Of a stretch of 50,812 bases of DNA, positions 9,933 through 20,700 are shown piece after piece (the stretch's first letter is position 1; every line of letters begins with the position of its first letter). The notes under the pieces were generated by a model, which worked only from the letters and a program-made list of their open reading frames with translations, did not search any database and was not told where the DNA came from. The DNA is taken from contig JAKPTF010000045.1 in assembly GCA_029571225.1 (NCBI GenBank), positions 1 through 50,812 of the forward strand, written 5' to 3'. The DNA is from Candidatus Omnitrophota bacterium. GTDB lineage: Bacteria > Omnitrophota > Gorgyraeia > Gygaellales > Profunditerraquicolaceae. A program made the translations under genes and the position numbers.

Positions 9933-11013
9933 GGATACAATCCTCCTTTTCCCGGAAGAATCTTTTTTCCAGGCAACGGGTATATGCACAAATATAGTCA
10001 ACTTTCCTGTTCATGGCCCGCACTTCCATCTCAGCCCATGCCGGACAATTGGAGCATATCAAAAGCATGCTGCATGAGCGGCACTCTTCGGCGGTAAAAT
10101 CGGCGCTACGCTCGTCATAATCGCTCACGAGCGCCTTCCATCCCTGCGCAAAATTCCTGCCGGCAAGCGGGTATTGAAAACTCCTGAACATCGTGCACGG
10201 GCTTAAGACACCGTACGGATTTATATTAAAAGCGAATACTCCCGCCCCGCACATCAATGCCTCGTTCGGCTTTTTGTCCCAGAACCCCGCAAAGATCCTT
10301 TCGCAGGAATCGTAATCGTCCCTGATATCCAGTTCCGCCATGACATCCGCGCTTAAACGATATCGGGCAGGCGACATATCTCCGTCAATGCGCGGACACA
10401 CGAGGGTATCATAACGGAATTCGGCGCCGAGCTCGCCGGCCAGCCGGCGCATGCCCGTCAGATCATGATAGTTGAGGGTCATCAGTATGGTCTTGAGGGA
10501 AAATCGCACGTTGTATCTTTTCAGCGATTTCATCGCCGCGACCGTTCTGTCAAACGACCCTTCGAGGCGCGTCACTGAATCATGGACTGACGCACAGGAA
10601 CCGTATATACTGATGTCAATGCCCAGCGGCGGCAATGCCGCGAACTTTGCCGCACCGGCCTCATCGAGCAGCGTGGCATTGGTAAAGACCTCGACAAGCA
10701 TGCCTCTTCTCACCGCATGGGTATAGATATCCCAGAAATCCTCCCGCAGCAGAACCTCCCCTCCAGTCAATAACAGCCAGAGGCATCCCGCATCCGCCGC
10801 CTCGTCGAGTACGCGGAAGACTTCGCGTGTCGTCATTTCATCGGGCATGCGCCTGTCATTAACGCCGAGGTTGCAGTAACAATGGCGGCATGACTGGTTG
10901 CAGCGGTACGTCAGCTCGATTGTGCCCATATAGGGCAGCCGGCGGCCGACAGCAGCTTCATCAAGCACGGCCGACAGCTCGGAAAATTTCCTCTGCGCCA
11001 CAGCACAGAACAT
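9877..11013 (-). CDS. Radical SAM/SPASM peptide maturase
   Basis: ELTYRCNQSCRHCYC (CxxxCxxC), TGGEVLL, C-terminal Cys cluster CGAG...CTMF...CRSCSMLLICSNCP; TAATG overlap with PqqD upstream. Confidence 0.9.
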   Translation of the reverse strand: MFCAVAQRKFSELSAVLDEAAVGRRLPYMGTIELTYRCNQSCRHCYCNLGVNDRRMPDEMTTREVFRVLDEAADAGCLWLLLTGGEVLLREDFWDIYTHAVRRGMLVEVFTNATLLDEAGAAKFAALPPLGIDISIYGSCASVHDSVTRLEGSFDRTVAAMKSLKRYNVRFSLKTILMTLNYHDLTGMRRLAGELGAEFRYDTLVCPRIDGDMSPARYRLSADVMAELDIRDDYDSCERIFAGFWDKKPNEALMCGAGVFAFNINPYGVLSPCTMFRSFQYPLAGRNFAQGWKALVSDYDERSADFTAEECRSCSMLLICSNCPAWAEMEVRAMNRKVDYICAYTRCLEKRFFREKEDCIHGKKAVSKTADPGSEADD

Positions 11014-11285
11014 TATTCGATCATCTCCCGCCTGAGCAATTCTGTGAAAAACGCCTCCGCGTCTTTTTCGATCTGGCGCGCGTCGGCGTCGAACGCCTCG
11101 GTAAGCCGGCTTATAATGTCGGCGCACGAGGTCTTGCCGTCCAGAAGATCCCAGATCTGACGGGCAGCGTCATTCAATCGCACGAGGGTCCTGCGGTAGG
11201 GGTCGATCACAACCCTGCGGCTGCCGGCCTCTTTACATATAAGCTGGCCGTTCTTTTTAAAACACCTGTTTTTGTCGATCCTCAT
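11013..11285 (-). CDS. PqqD family peptide chaperone
   Basis: 90 aa; LVRLNDAARQIWDLLDGKTSCADIISRLTEAFDAD is a PqqD/RRE fold signature; ATGA overlap upstream. Confidence 0.85.
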   Translation of the reverse strand: MRIDKNRCFKKNGQLICKEAGSRRVVIDPYRRTLVRLNDAARQIWDLLDGKTSCADIISRLTEAFDADARQIEKDAEAFFTELLRREMIE

Positions 11286-12718
11286 CGTGACAATGGCCTC
11301 AATACGTGAACAAACCTTTTCAATTCTTCACATGCCCTGAAATATAAACGCTTCTGCGCGTAAAGGCGCGCAAGGATAATGTGCACGAGCGGGCCTTCGC
11401 CACCCCGAATAACGCCGTCCTTATAGTAACGGATGGCGGACGACAGGTCTCGGCGCTTTTGCGCAATACGGCCGAGCCACCAGAAAGGCTCGGCATCATA
11501 AGGATAATCGTTCTTCAGGCCGTTGAACAACGACTCGGCCTCGTCGAACTTGCCTGTTTTATACCGTACAAGAGCGGCACCGAACCGCGCCTGGCAGTAT
11601 GACGCATCCGTTCCCATGCATTGAGCGAAAAAACCGGATGCCTGCGCATACCTCCGCCGCGCCAGGGCGATGAACCCGAGGCCGCATAAGGCAGCCGGAT
11701 CGCTTTCGTTCAGCCGCAAATACCGCCGGTATGCGCGCTCTGCTTCCGGAAGTTTATTCTGCTGCAGGTACAATATACCGCAATTGTTATACCTCGTCGC
11801 ATAGGATCTATCCAGGCGAACCGCTTCGTTATAATGCTGTACTGCCCGGGCTTCTCCGGCCTGAGATCCGTCCATATCGAGAAGCGCCAGGTTAAAATAA
11901 ACAGACGCATCCCGGGGATCGATCCGGAGCGCTTCGTTGTATGCGGCGCGTGCATCAACGACCCTGTGCCTGTTCTCAAAAGAAAGCGCCTTCTTTTTCA
12001 AGTCCAAAGTCCCGGGTGTATCCCCTTTAAAAAAACACCGCAGATCATCACCGAAATGTTTGAATCTTAGCGGAGTAAACCCTCCTTCCACGGAATACGC
12101 CACGGTCAACACATCGATGGAGCGAACCTTTGCGGTTACCCGACGATACAGATCATCGGGGAATATCCAGGGCGAACGGCCGGGATCAATATCCCTGCGG
12201 ACATCTTCAGTGAGCATGAAATCCACATCGATGTCCAAAAGCGCCGGCTCACGGATATCCTCAAGGTTCTTTAACGGGCACACGATGAGATCAACGCCCG
12301 CTATCCGGCATTTGGCACCGGGACCGCTCCATCCGAGCGTGCCGCAGGCAGGCCGGCGCACCCTCAAAAGCCCCTGCAGCTGCCTGATAATGTGTTTCCT
12401 GCTGCCGCGTCTTTCCCAGCTTTTATCAGGCACGACCCAGTAGAATTTCCGCACGATACCGTCCATGATCGCCGGGCATATATAATTGCCGATATTGACC
12501 ATTTGCTTCCGGGGAGTAATAAAAGGGTTTAACAAGCGCGGCGCGCTGTCAGGCACGATCTCATCCATATCCGTGCCAGGGACCCAGCCGAAATCGATAT
12601 GCGCGTCTACGTGGACCAGCGTCCGGCCACGGATGCGGCGCTCCTTCCAGGCAGCATATGCCTTATCATGGTCCTCCATCATCACGATACGGTCATCGTG
12701 CAACAGCGGCATGAACAT
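11282..12718 (-). CDS. UPF0489-like (arginase-fold) domain fused to TPR repeats
   Basis: RTLVHVDAHIDFGW, LLDIDVDFML; C-terminal TPR array; start placed at internal Met. Confidence 0.65.
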   Translation of the reverse strand: MFMPLLHDDRIVMMEDHDKAYAAWKERRIRGRTLVHVDAHIDFGWVPGTDMDEIVPDSAPRLLNPFITPRKQMVNIGNYICPAIMDGIVRKFYWVVPDKSWERRGSRKHIIRQLQGLLRVRRPACGTLGWSGPGAKCRIAGVDLIVCPLKNLEDIREPALLDIDVDFMLTEDVRRDIDPGRSPWIFPDDLYRRVTAKVRSIDVLTVAYSVEGGFTPLRFKHFGDDLRCFFKGDTPGTLDLKKKALSFENRHRVVDARAAYNEALRIDPRDASVYFNLALLDMDGSQAGEARAVQHYNEAVRLDRSYATRYNNCGILYLQQNKLPEAERAYRRYLRLNESDPAALCGLGFIALARRRYAQASGFFAQCMGTDASYCQARFGAALVRYKTGKFDEAESLFNGLKNDYPYDAEPFWWLGRIAQKRRDLSSAIRYYKDGVIRGGEGPLVHIILARLYAQKRLYFRACEELKRFVHVLRPLSR

Positions 12719-14438
12719 TCTCCCTGCTTTCAGGCCTGTCTTCGAGGAACGTATAGGTCTCGGTGACGGGATCGCGCCGGTAGCGCAGCCTGTATGACCC
12801 GTTTGGCAGCGTAAGGTCGGCATATCCGTCGGGCAGATGGCACGGGACAACCGGCTCCGGGGCTGCCGCGGCGCCATCGCCCTTATGCATCAGGGCATAA
12901 TACAACCTTTCGAGCATATCAGCCTTCTCCATATCGATTCCATGAATGTTCCGGAACGGGATAAAGAACCTGAATGGAAGGCCTGAGTCTTTATCGTATT
13001 CTATTCCGTACCGGCCTGGGTTTTCATACACATGATTGCCCGGCGTCAGGTAATATGTGTTGAACGTCACATGGGAGATGTATTGCCGATGGGACACGAG
13101 AAAATCTATCGTTTCCATCCCCTCTTCAAACGTTTCTTGGGGCAGGCCCAGCATGGTCTGAAGGTCGACCTTGATGCCGGCTGCTGCGCAGTCCCGGATG
13201 ATTCTGGACGAGCGGTCCCTGATATTGCCCTTATCGAGCAGCCGGGAAATGCGGTCGCTCGCCGTTTCGAAACCGAAATTGACCTGTTGAAGACCTGCGG
13301 CATGTGCCAGGTCGAACAATGCGGCGTCAAATCCCGGGTCAAGCCGCGCCATGGTCCACCATTTCATTCCGATATGATCCTTGAGTATCTGTTGCGAAAC
13401 CTGCCGCATCTGGCGCGGCGATAAACCGGGGTCGCCGAACAGTAAATACTGCGCATTATACCTGTCTTTCAGTTCCTGCATATCCTGTGCTATACGATTG
13501 GCGCTTTTAACCCGGTATGACGGCTTGGGCAGCGGCAGGTCAACGCAATACGCGCATTTTGACCAGTAACAGCCCCGGGACGTCTCAAAGGTAAGGCTTA
13601 TCTGGCCGTCTTTACTGCCGTCATAATCCGCCAACATGAGGCCGTCGAAATCCGGGCACGGCAGATCATTCAGATCCTCTGCGGGCCGTATCGGGGCATT
13701 GGCCGGGACAGTATCGGGGGTAATGACATTTGGAATCGATGAATCATGCCCGCCGCGTTCGAGCCGCTTTGCCAATCCATATAAAGCGGTTTCTCCCTCG
13801 AATACTATGACAGAATCGAAACAACGGAACAGGTCTTTCCGCCGTAACAGAACGTCCCTGAACAATGTCGGCCACTGCCCGCCGATCGTCACATGGATAT
13901 GCGGGCATCTGCTTTTAACCATAAGCCCCAGGGTGAGGCCGGCAACTGCCTGCGACGGGGACGTTATCGATATGCCAAAAAGCCGAATATCCTGTTTTTC
14001 CAGAGACTCTGTTATCCCCTCTTGTTCAAAAAACAGATAGAACGTATTCTCGTTCCGGTCATTGAGATACCGCCATAAGAGATCCGATGAAAGCAGGCGT
14101 TCGCAGAAATAAAACGAACTGTTGGTATTGTTGCCGTAAGGCAGATGCGGGAAAATACGGTCGCTTGTAACCGGCAGGAACCCGGAATAATACCTGTCTT
14201 TCAGGCAATGGGCGAAGAATCTCGTAAGCAGAGGCTGGAGAAAAAACAACCGCTCCTGCCTGGTCAACACCCCGGGGCCGGAAACATGGTCAGAGAGAAA
14301 ATCCCGGTAACGCAAATTCAGATCCGCCTGGCTGCAGGCATATCCTTTCTTTTTAAGATATGCGGCCAGGGCAGGTGTGCCCAGAGGGGGGAAATGACGG
14401 TCGTAATCGGGCGGGATGCACAGGAGGATATTGAACAT
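12693..14438 (-). CDS. B12-binding domain radical SAM protein
   Basis: N-term MFNILLCIPPDYDRHFPPLGTPALAAYLKKKGY; SRGCYWSKCAYC; GFETASDR. Confidence 0.85.
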   Translation of the reverse strand: MFNILLCIPPDYDRHFPPLGTPALAAYLKKKGYACSQADLNLRYRDFLSDHVSGPGVLTRQERLFFLQPLLTRFFAHCLKDRYYSGFLPVTSDRIFPHLPYGNNTNSSFYFCERLLSSDLLWRYLNDRNENTFYLFFEQEGITESLEKQDIRLFGISITSPSQAVAGLTLGLMVKSRCPHIHVTIGGQWPTLFRDVLLRRKDLFRCFDSVIVFEGETALYGLAKRLERGGHDSSIPNVITPDTVPANAPIRPAEDLNDLPCPDFDGLMLADYDGSKDGQISLTFETSRGCYWSKCAYCVDLPLPKPSYRVKSANRIAQDMQELKDRYNAQYLLFGDPGLSPRQMRQVSQQILKDHIGMKWWTMARLDPGFDAALFDLAHAAGLQQVNFGFETASDRISRLLDKGNIRDRSSRIIRDCAAAGIKVDLQTMLGLPQETFEEGMETIDFLVSHRQYISHVTFNTYYLTPGNHVYENPGRYGIEYDKDSGLPFRFFIPFRNIHGIDMEKADMLERLYYALMHKGDGAAAAPEPVVPCHLPDGYADLTLPNGSYRLRYRRDPVTETYTFLEDRPESRENVHAAVAR

Positions 14439-14445
14439 ACGGGTC

Positions 14446-14727
14446 TTACACTTTTTTGACAAGATCAAGAGACTCCCACTGGGAGACTATGTGAGCAACA
14501 TCGGCTTCAACCCGTGGGGATTCAACGTCGAATGCTTCGGACACTGCCGCTTCGATCAAGGAAAGGCTCTTTTTACCGTCTATAAGCCCCCAGATAAAAG
14601 CTGCGGTCTCGTTGAGCGTATAAACGCTTCTCAGATCTACGGCTTTCTGCCGAACCGGCACAAGAATGAACTCTTCGGCAATCCTGCGGAAAATTATATC
14701 GGGGTTTTTGGAATAAATAACGTCCAT
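14446..14727 (-). CDS. PqqD family protein (second copy)
   Basis: 93 aa; YSKNPDIIFRRI..., YTLNETAAFIWGLIDGKKSLSLIEAAVSEAFDV. Confidence 0.8.
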   Translation of the reverse strand: MDVIYSKNPDIIFRRIAEEFILVPVRQKAVDLRSVYTLNETAAFIWGLIDGKKSLSLIEAAVSEAFDVESPRVEADVAHIVSQWESLDLVKKV

Positions 14728-14736
14728 ATAGTCGTG

Positions 14737-14765
14737 ATTATATATAGATTTGGCTCAAAAGTCAA
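14737..14765 (-). promoter_or_regulatory. Sigma70-type promoter for PqqD-led operon: TTGACT-17 bp-TATAAT
   Basis: -35 at 14760-14765, -10 at 14737-14742 (consensus), 17-bp spacer. Confidence 0.7.
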
Positions 14766-14786
14766 TTGAAAGAATAAGCGATGGAA

Positions 14787-17700
14787 TCAGGGCGAGATAT
14801 TCCAGTTGGTGTTGCTGCCTGGCACCGGGTCCGTTGAGCTCGTGGCAATTATGGGCTGGCTGTTCACATTGTTCGAGTAGCTCACCTTAAGGTGATGCAG
14901 CGTCGATGCCGGAGTGGAAATATACCATGTTGTGGCAGCGACAAGGGGCGCGAGTTCGATCAGACTGCCGCTAGATCCCGAGACATTGAAACTCGCGGTA
15001 ATTGTATGAGGCTGGCTTGCGGACGCGGCGGAGAATGATAATTTTTCTACGCCGGTGCCGGCATTCAAATACGCGGTAACAAGCCTGTCCACGAATGCCA
15101 CGCCGCCGCTATATGTATTCGTTATGGTCAATATATTGAATGCGCTGCCGCCGGATATCACTGACTGAGCCTGCGTAGCGCTGTTTAAAGTCACGGTACC
15201 GGTATCTGCGTGGAATGTGCCGCCGTTATTGATCCAGTTGCCGGACACATTGAGATTATATGTATCTGCGGAAAGTACCGCATGATCGATCACCAGGTCT
15301 CCCAGTACATCGGTATCGCCGATGAGCCAGAAACTGCCCTGATTATTCGAAAGCGTCAGGTTAAAATACGTAATATCCGGGATCGCGAGGCTCGGATGGA
15401 AAAGATTTGAGAAATTAAACGTGGATGTCTGAGTTTGCAGGTCCCCTTCTATAACAAGCTGCGTTATGACCGGGCCGGCCTGCGAACCGGCGTGCACGCG
15501 GATCTGATCCACCGCGCCCACGGTCGTGCCGTTGCCTAACTGGCCGTTGGCATTGTTGCCGCAGTTGAACACCGGCCGCGCCTGGCTGAGCGCTACCGTC
15601 TGCGCGCCGCCTGCGGCTATATCTGCTATGCCGTGAAGATATGTTTCGCTTCCCTGATCGCCCGATAAAACTTTAACAGGCGTTGAGCTGTCGACATAGG
15701 AATCATTGCCCAGCTGGCCGAACGTATTCTGCCCCCAGCTGAACACATAACCGCCTGAAGCGATCGCAAGGCTGTGAGCGCCGCCGGCTGCTATATTCGT
15801 GACATTTTGCAAATATGTCCCGCTGCCCTGCTCGCCCGATAAAACCCGAACAGGCGTGCTGCTGGCAACTGTCGCTCCGTTGCCAAGCTGGCCGTTAATG
15901 TTATATCCCCAGCTGTATACATAGCCGGTCGTCGCCAGAGCAAGCGAGTGCACATCCCCTGCTGCAACCATGGATATATCGTGCAGATACGTGCCGTTTC
16001 CCTGCTCGCCGGACAAAACGCGCACGGGCGTGTGGCTGTCGGATGTCGCGCCATTACCCAATTCGCCGTCTTCGTTATACCCCCAGCTGTATACATAGCC
16101 CGCCGTGTCCACTGCGATCACAAAACACCCGCCCACTGCGACCATGGATATATCGTGCAGATACGTTCCCCCGCCCTGTTCGCCGGACAGAACCCGAACA
16201 GGAATATGGCTATCGATGATGGAATCATTACCAAGCTCGCCTTCTACGTTGTATCCCCAGCAAAATACATAACCGGCTGAGCTGACAGCGGCTGTCTCAA
16301 AACCGCCCGCGGCTATCGAAGCGATACCAGCCAGATCGCCCACATTATCAACGTCATGCACCTTTACCGGCGTCAAGCTGTTGGTTGTAGTGTCATCCCC
16401 TAACTGGCCGTACTCATTATATCCCCAGCAGAATACATAACCGTCATCGGTCAAAGCAACACTGTGATAACCGCCCGCGGAAATCTTCGATATATCGTGA
16501 AGATATGTCTCTTCACCCTGTTCGCCCGCAAGAACCTGGACAGGTGTCAAACCATCGTTTGTCGTGCCGTCGCCGAGCTGGCCGTACGCATTGCATCCCC
16601 AGGCGAATACATAGCCGTCATTCGTAAGCGCGATCGTATGATCGTACCCTGAAGCTATCATCACGATGTTCTTAAGGTAACTTGTCCAGACAAGGTTCCA
16701 GGTAGAAGATCCGGCCTGAAGAGTATGATACAACGCTATAGCCAACGTACCTGTTATGGTTATTGTATTATTACCGGTCTTCGTGGTAGCAGCTGTGGTT
16801 ACACCATCCCCAAAGGTCAAATCATAAAATATCCAGTTACCGCTCGACCCGCCGAAATTCCCCGTGCCCTGGACAGTAAACGTGCCGTCGGTCATATTGA
16901 TGATGCCGTTGCCGGTAACGCTGCCGCCTTTAACCGTAACATCATAGTCGCCTGCCAGAGTTCCCGCATCAACCTGCAGAATGTTATTCACCATCATCGC
17001 ATTGGCAAGCGTCTTGGTCCCTGTGGAATTGATTATCACTTTATAAAACGCCTGGCCGTTGCCCGCGCCGCCGGAGTCTATCGTCGAAGAGCCGCCGTTA
17101 AAGGTAACAGTGCTCGTGCCGCAGGTAAAGGTCGCGTTATTCGTCCAGTTGCCGCTGACCGTTACCGCGTTGGATCCGAGTACAAGCGTACCGCGCAGGA
17201 TCGAAAGATTCCCGCCCAGGGTCACGGTATTGCTCAGCGTAAGCGTGCCGGTGCCCTGTTTTGCAAGGCCGCCGGTGCCGGTCATTGTATTCGAAATAAT
17301 GGTATTGCCTGTGCCGTCCACGATCAGGCGAAATCCGCCGTTGGCGATCGCCCCTGATAACGTCAGCTGAGTCCCGTTGACCTCGATCATGCTCAGCGCC
17401 GTCATGGTGATCGAACCGGCAAAACTGCTTGTGCCGGTGCTGACTGTTAAATAGCTACCGGCTGCAAGCGTCAGAGCCTCAGTTGTACTATAAGCGACAT
17501 TGCGAAAATCAAGAGTTCCGGCATTAACCGTGGTCCCGGCTGCGTTAGTGCCTAAAGCATTATTGACAGTCACTGCCAGCGTGCCGCCGTTGATCACATT
17601 AGCGCCGGTATATGTGTTGTTGCCGCCTAAAACAAGCGTGCCTGCGCCTGCCTTGGTTATTCCGAAACCGCTGCCGCTAATAGCAACTGAAATCGTCAGG

Positions 17701-20700
17701 TCATCTGCTGCGCTGCCGTCATTGACCGTAATTGTTCGCGATGCGCCCAGGGCCAGGGTACCGGTGCTGATAGTGCTGATCGCTGCGCCGACTGCTCCTG
17801 AACCATTGACCAGTAGATTCACGCTGCCGCCGCCTGCTGCCAGAAGCGTTAACGCGCTTGAGCCGAAAACAACGCTTGCGCCGCTTGTATTGCCGCTGTA
17901 AAGATTTAAGGTAGTAACTGTCAAAGCCACATTGCCTTTGGTAAATGTCGCGGGTGCCGCGACCGTGACCACGCTAGAAGTAGCAATAGCGGCGGCATAC
18001 GTTATATTCAACCCGCCTTCATTGATCGTGGTCGTGCCTGTATAGTTCTTGGTCGCGCCGTAATAAGTTGCAGCATTTGTCGGAAACTCTACGGTACCGC
18101 CGCCGCTTATGGTCAGACCGCCCGAACCCGAGATACGCGGCGCAATATAGAAGGAACCTATGGCAAAGATCACGCCCTCTACTGTTCCAAAAGTCAAAAT
18201 ACGGGACGTGCTGGACGCAGAAGCGGCAATATCTCCTCCTGACACACGGGCAACAACGCCTGACGTGACGGTGACCGTACAGTTCACGCTGTAAGTGAGG
18301 CTGGCGCCGTCTATCAAAAGGGAGTTGACCGCCACGGTAGCAGACGCATTCGTTGCAGCGGTGATCCTGACATTAGTCCCTGACGTCATGGCGTTCTGAG
18401 TATATTCTGTTGTAAGATCAAGCGGCCGGATGCCGTCTGAACTGGCATTGTTGTCTGCCAAATTAATGTTATAGGTGACAAAACTTGTGCCTGAACCTGC
18501 GGCTGAGGTATCGCCGAAAGCGTATGGTACGATCGGCTTATTTGTCGCTGAGGTATTGGCACCCACCAATGCAAGACCCGCATCATCCGTAAACATGATA
18601 TTGGTATTGCCTGCTTGGGCAGCGCTGCCGAGGTTTGCGCCCCGGAACAGGACCGTTGCTCCGCTATCCCTGCTTATCTCATCGAACGTCAGCACGGTCG
18701 AGCCGCCGGTGCCTGAAAAAACCGTGACTTTTGACGCGCCCAAAGAAACTACAAGAGACCCGATGGTTTCACTCGCATCAGTCGATTCGACATTGGAGCC
18801 TTTGAAAATGAATTCGCCGCCGTTCATGATCAAGGAGCTGCCGTTATTGATACGGTTAATATTATTCGCAGTGGTATTATCGAGTATGAACGTGCCTCCC
18901 TGATTGATGGTAAAAGAAGCGGAATATAGAGCAGTGCCGTTTGCGCCGCTTAACGTTAACGTCCCGCCGTTTATGATCGTGGCTCCGGCATACGTATTTG
19001 CAGCGGTCATGGTCAGCGCACCGGCATTGATTGTGGTATCACCGTTATATGTATTAGCCCCTCCTAAGAGCAGCGTTCCGGTGCCGTCTTTTATCAATGA
19101 ACCAACGCCGGCAATGATCCCGTTATAGGTAAGCGTGGTCCCTGGATCGGTAAATATCGTGCCTGCGCTTTTTAAAAAAATTCCGCGGTTCGAGTTCAAA
19201 GTAAAATCAGCGGTCGTCCGAAGCGTTCCTCCGAAAAAGGTTATATATCCCGCACCGCTGCCTGCTCCCAGGTCAGCATCCTCAGATATCTTTACAACCC
19301 CCTGGCTGATCCTGATGCCGCCGGTGAAGCTATTCGACGCATTGCTCAGCGTGATCGTTCCCACGCCTCCGGTGGTCAAACCTGCGCTGCCGGTGATCTG
19401 GCTTGAGATCGTCAGGTCTCCGACCGCGCGGATGATGCCGGGTGTCGCGCCGAACGCAAGCACAGATGAACCGTTGATGCCTCCGTTCCCTTCCAGAGCC
19501 AGGATATTTCCGCTTGCGATAGTCAAGGTATTTGCTGACGTAGCCACTGCTCCGCCTGATGCCAGGATCAGGGAATTGATCGTAATGCCCGCGCCCGGAG
19601 CTACGCTCGTTGAAAGCTTCACGTTCGAGTTCGGCACGGTCAACACTGATGTTTCGTATTCTCCGGTAAAACCGCCTTTATTAAGCAATCTCAAACCAAA
19701 TGCATTATCATTGATATTATACGTCACCATGTCGGTCCCTGTGCCTGAGGGCGAATTGCTTCCGAATGCTCCCTGGATGATACTGACGGTCGTGGTGCCT
19801 GCGGCGCCGCCACCGCCAGTCAGAGCCGGAGCTGTGGTGAACATGATGGTAGAAACGTTATCTCCGGGAGCGCTGCCCAGATTCGTTCCGCGGAACAACA
19901 CCATGGCGCCGGCGACCCTGGAAAAGCTGGTAAACGTCATCACGGTCGCGCCTCCGACGGAATCTCTGATAGTCACGTAGTTAGATCCTGCAATGACATT
20001 CAATGCGCCTACGGTCTCAAACGTGGCAGCGCTGCCGCAACCGATCAATATGAAATAACCTCCGTACATATCGATATCAACTCCGTCAGCTATCCTGTCG
20101 AAATTATTCGCTGAAAGATTATCCAGGATCAGGGTCGCTTCCGGGTTTATGGTTACGGACGTGGAGTTCAAAATCGAGCCGTTCGCGCCGCTCAAGGTCA
20201 ATGTGCCGTTATTGATTACCGTGGCTGAAGAATAGGTATTGACGCCCTGTAGTATGAGCGTTCCTGCGCCGTCCTTGGTAAGAATATTGGATCCGGCAAT
20301 AATGCCCCCGTACGTAAGCGTGGTTGTGCTATCGACAAAGATGGTCCCTGCTTTGGTAAGCGCGATGCCGCGGTTGGCGTTCAGCGCAAAATCAGCAATT
20401 GTTTGAAGCTTGCCGCCGTTCAGGTTAATATGCCCTGGCGTCGCCGCTGCGGGCGCAGCGCCTAACCCGCTGTCAGCCTGGATCTTGAGGATGCCGGCAT
20501 TGATGGTCGTTGTTCCTGTGTAAGTATTGATGCCTTTGAACAACCACGTTCCTGATCCGTTCTTGACCACTGTGGTCGCGCCTGCTCCGTTGTCAGGAAT
20601 GACGTTCGTCAGCACCGCAGAGCCTGTGCCGGTAAACGTAATGGTCCTGGCTGTGTCAGTGCCGCTCAATGTCATTGAAGCGCCGGCAAAAGTCAATGTG

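Noticed and set aside
15470-16690. Regularly spaced DNA repeats that superficially suggest a CRISPR-like or minisatellite array
   Set aside because: Repeats are in-frame RCC1-like protein units with degenerate sequence, no spacer structure.
19135-19980. 281-aa plus-strand ORF inside adhesin region
   Set aside because: Val/Pro-rich mirror of the Gly/Thr/Asn-rich adhesin repeats; not a real gene.
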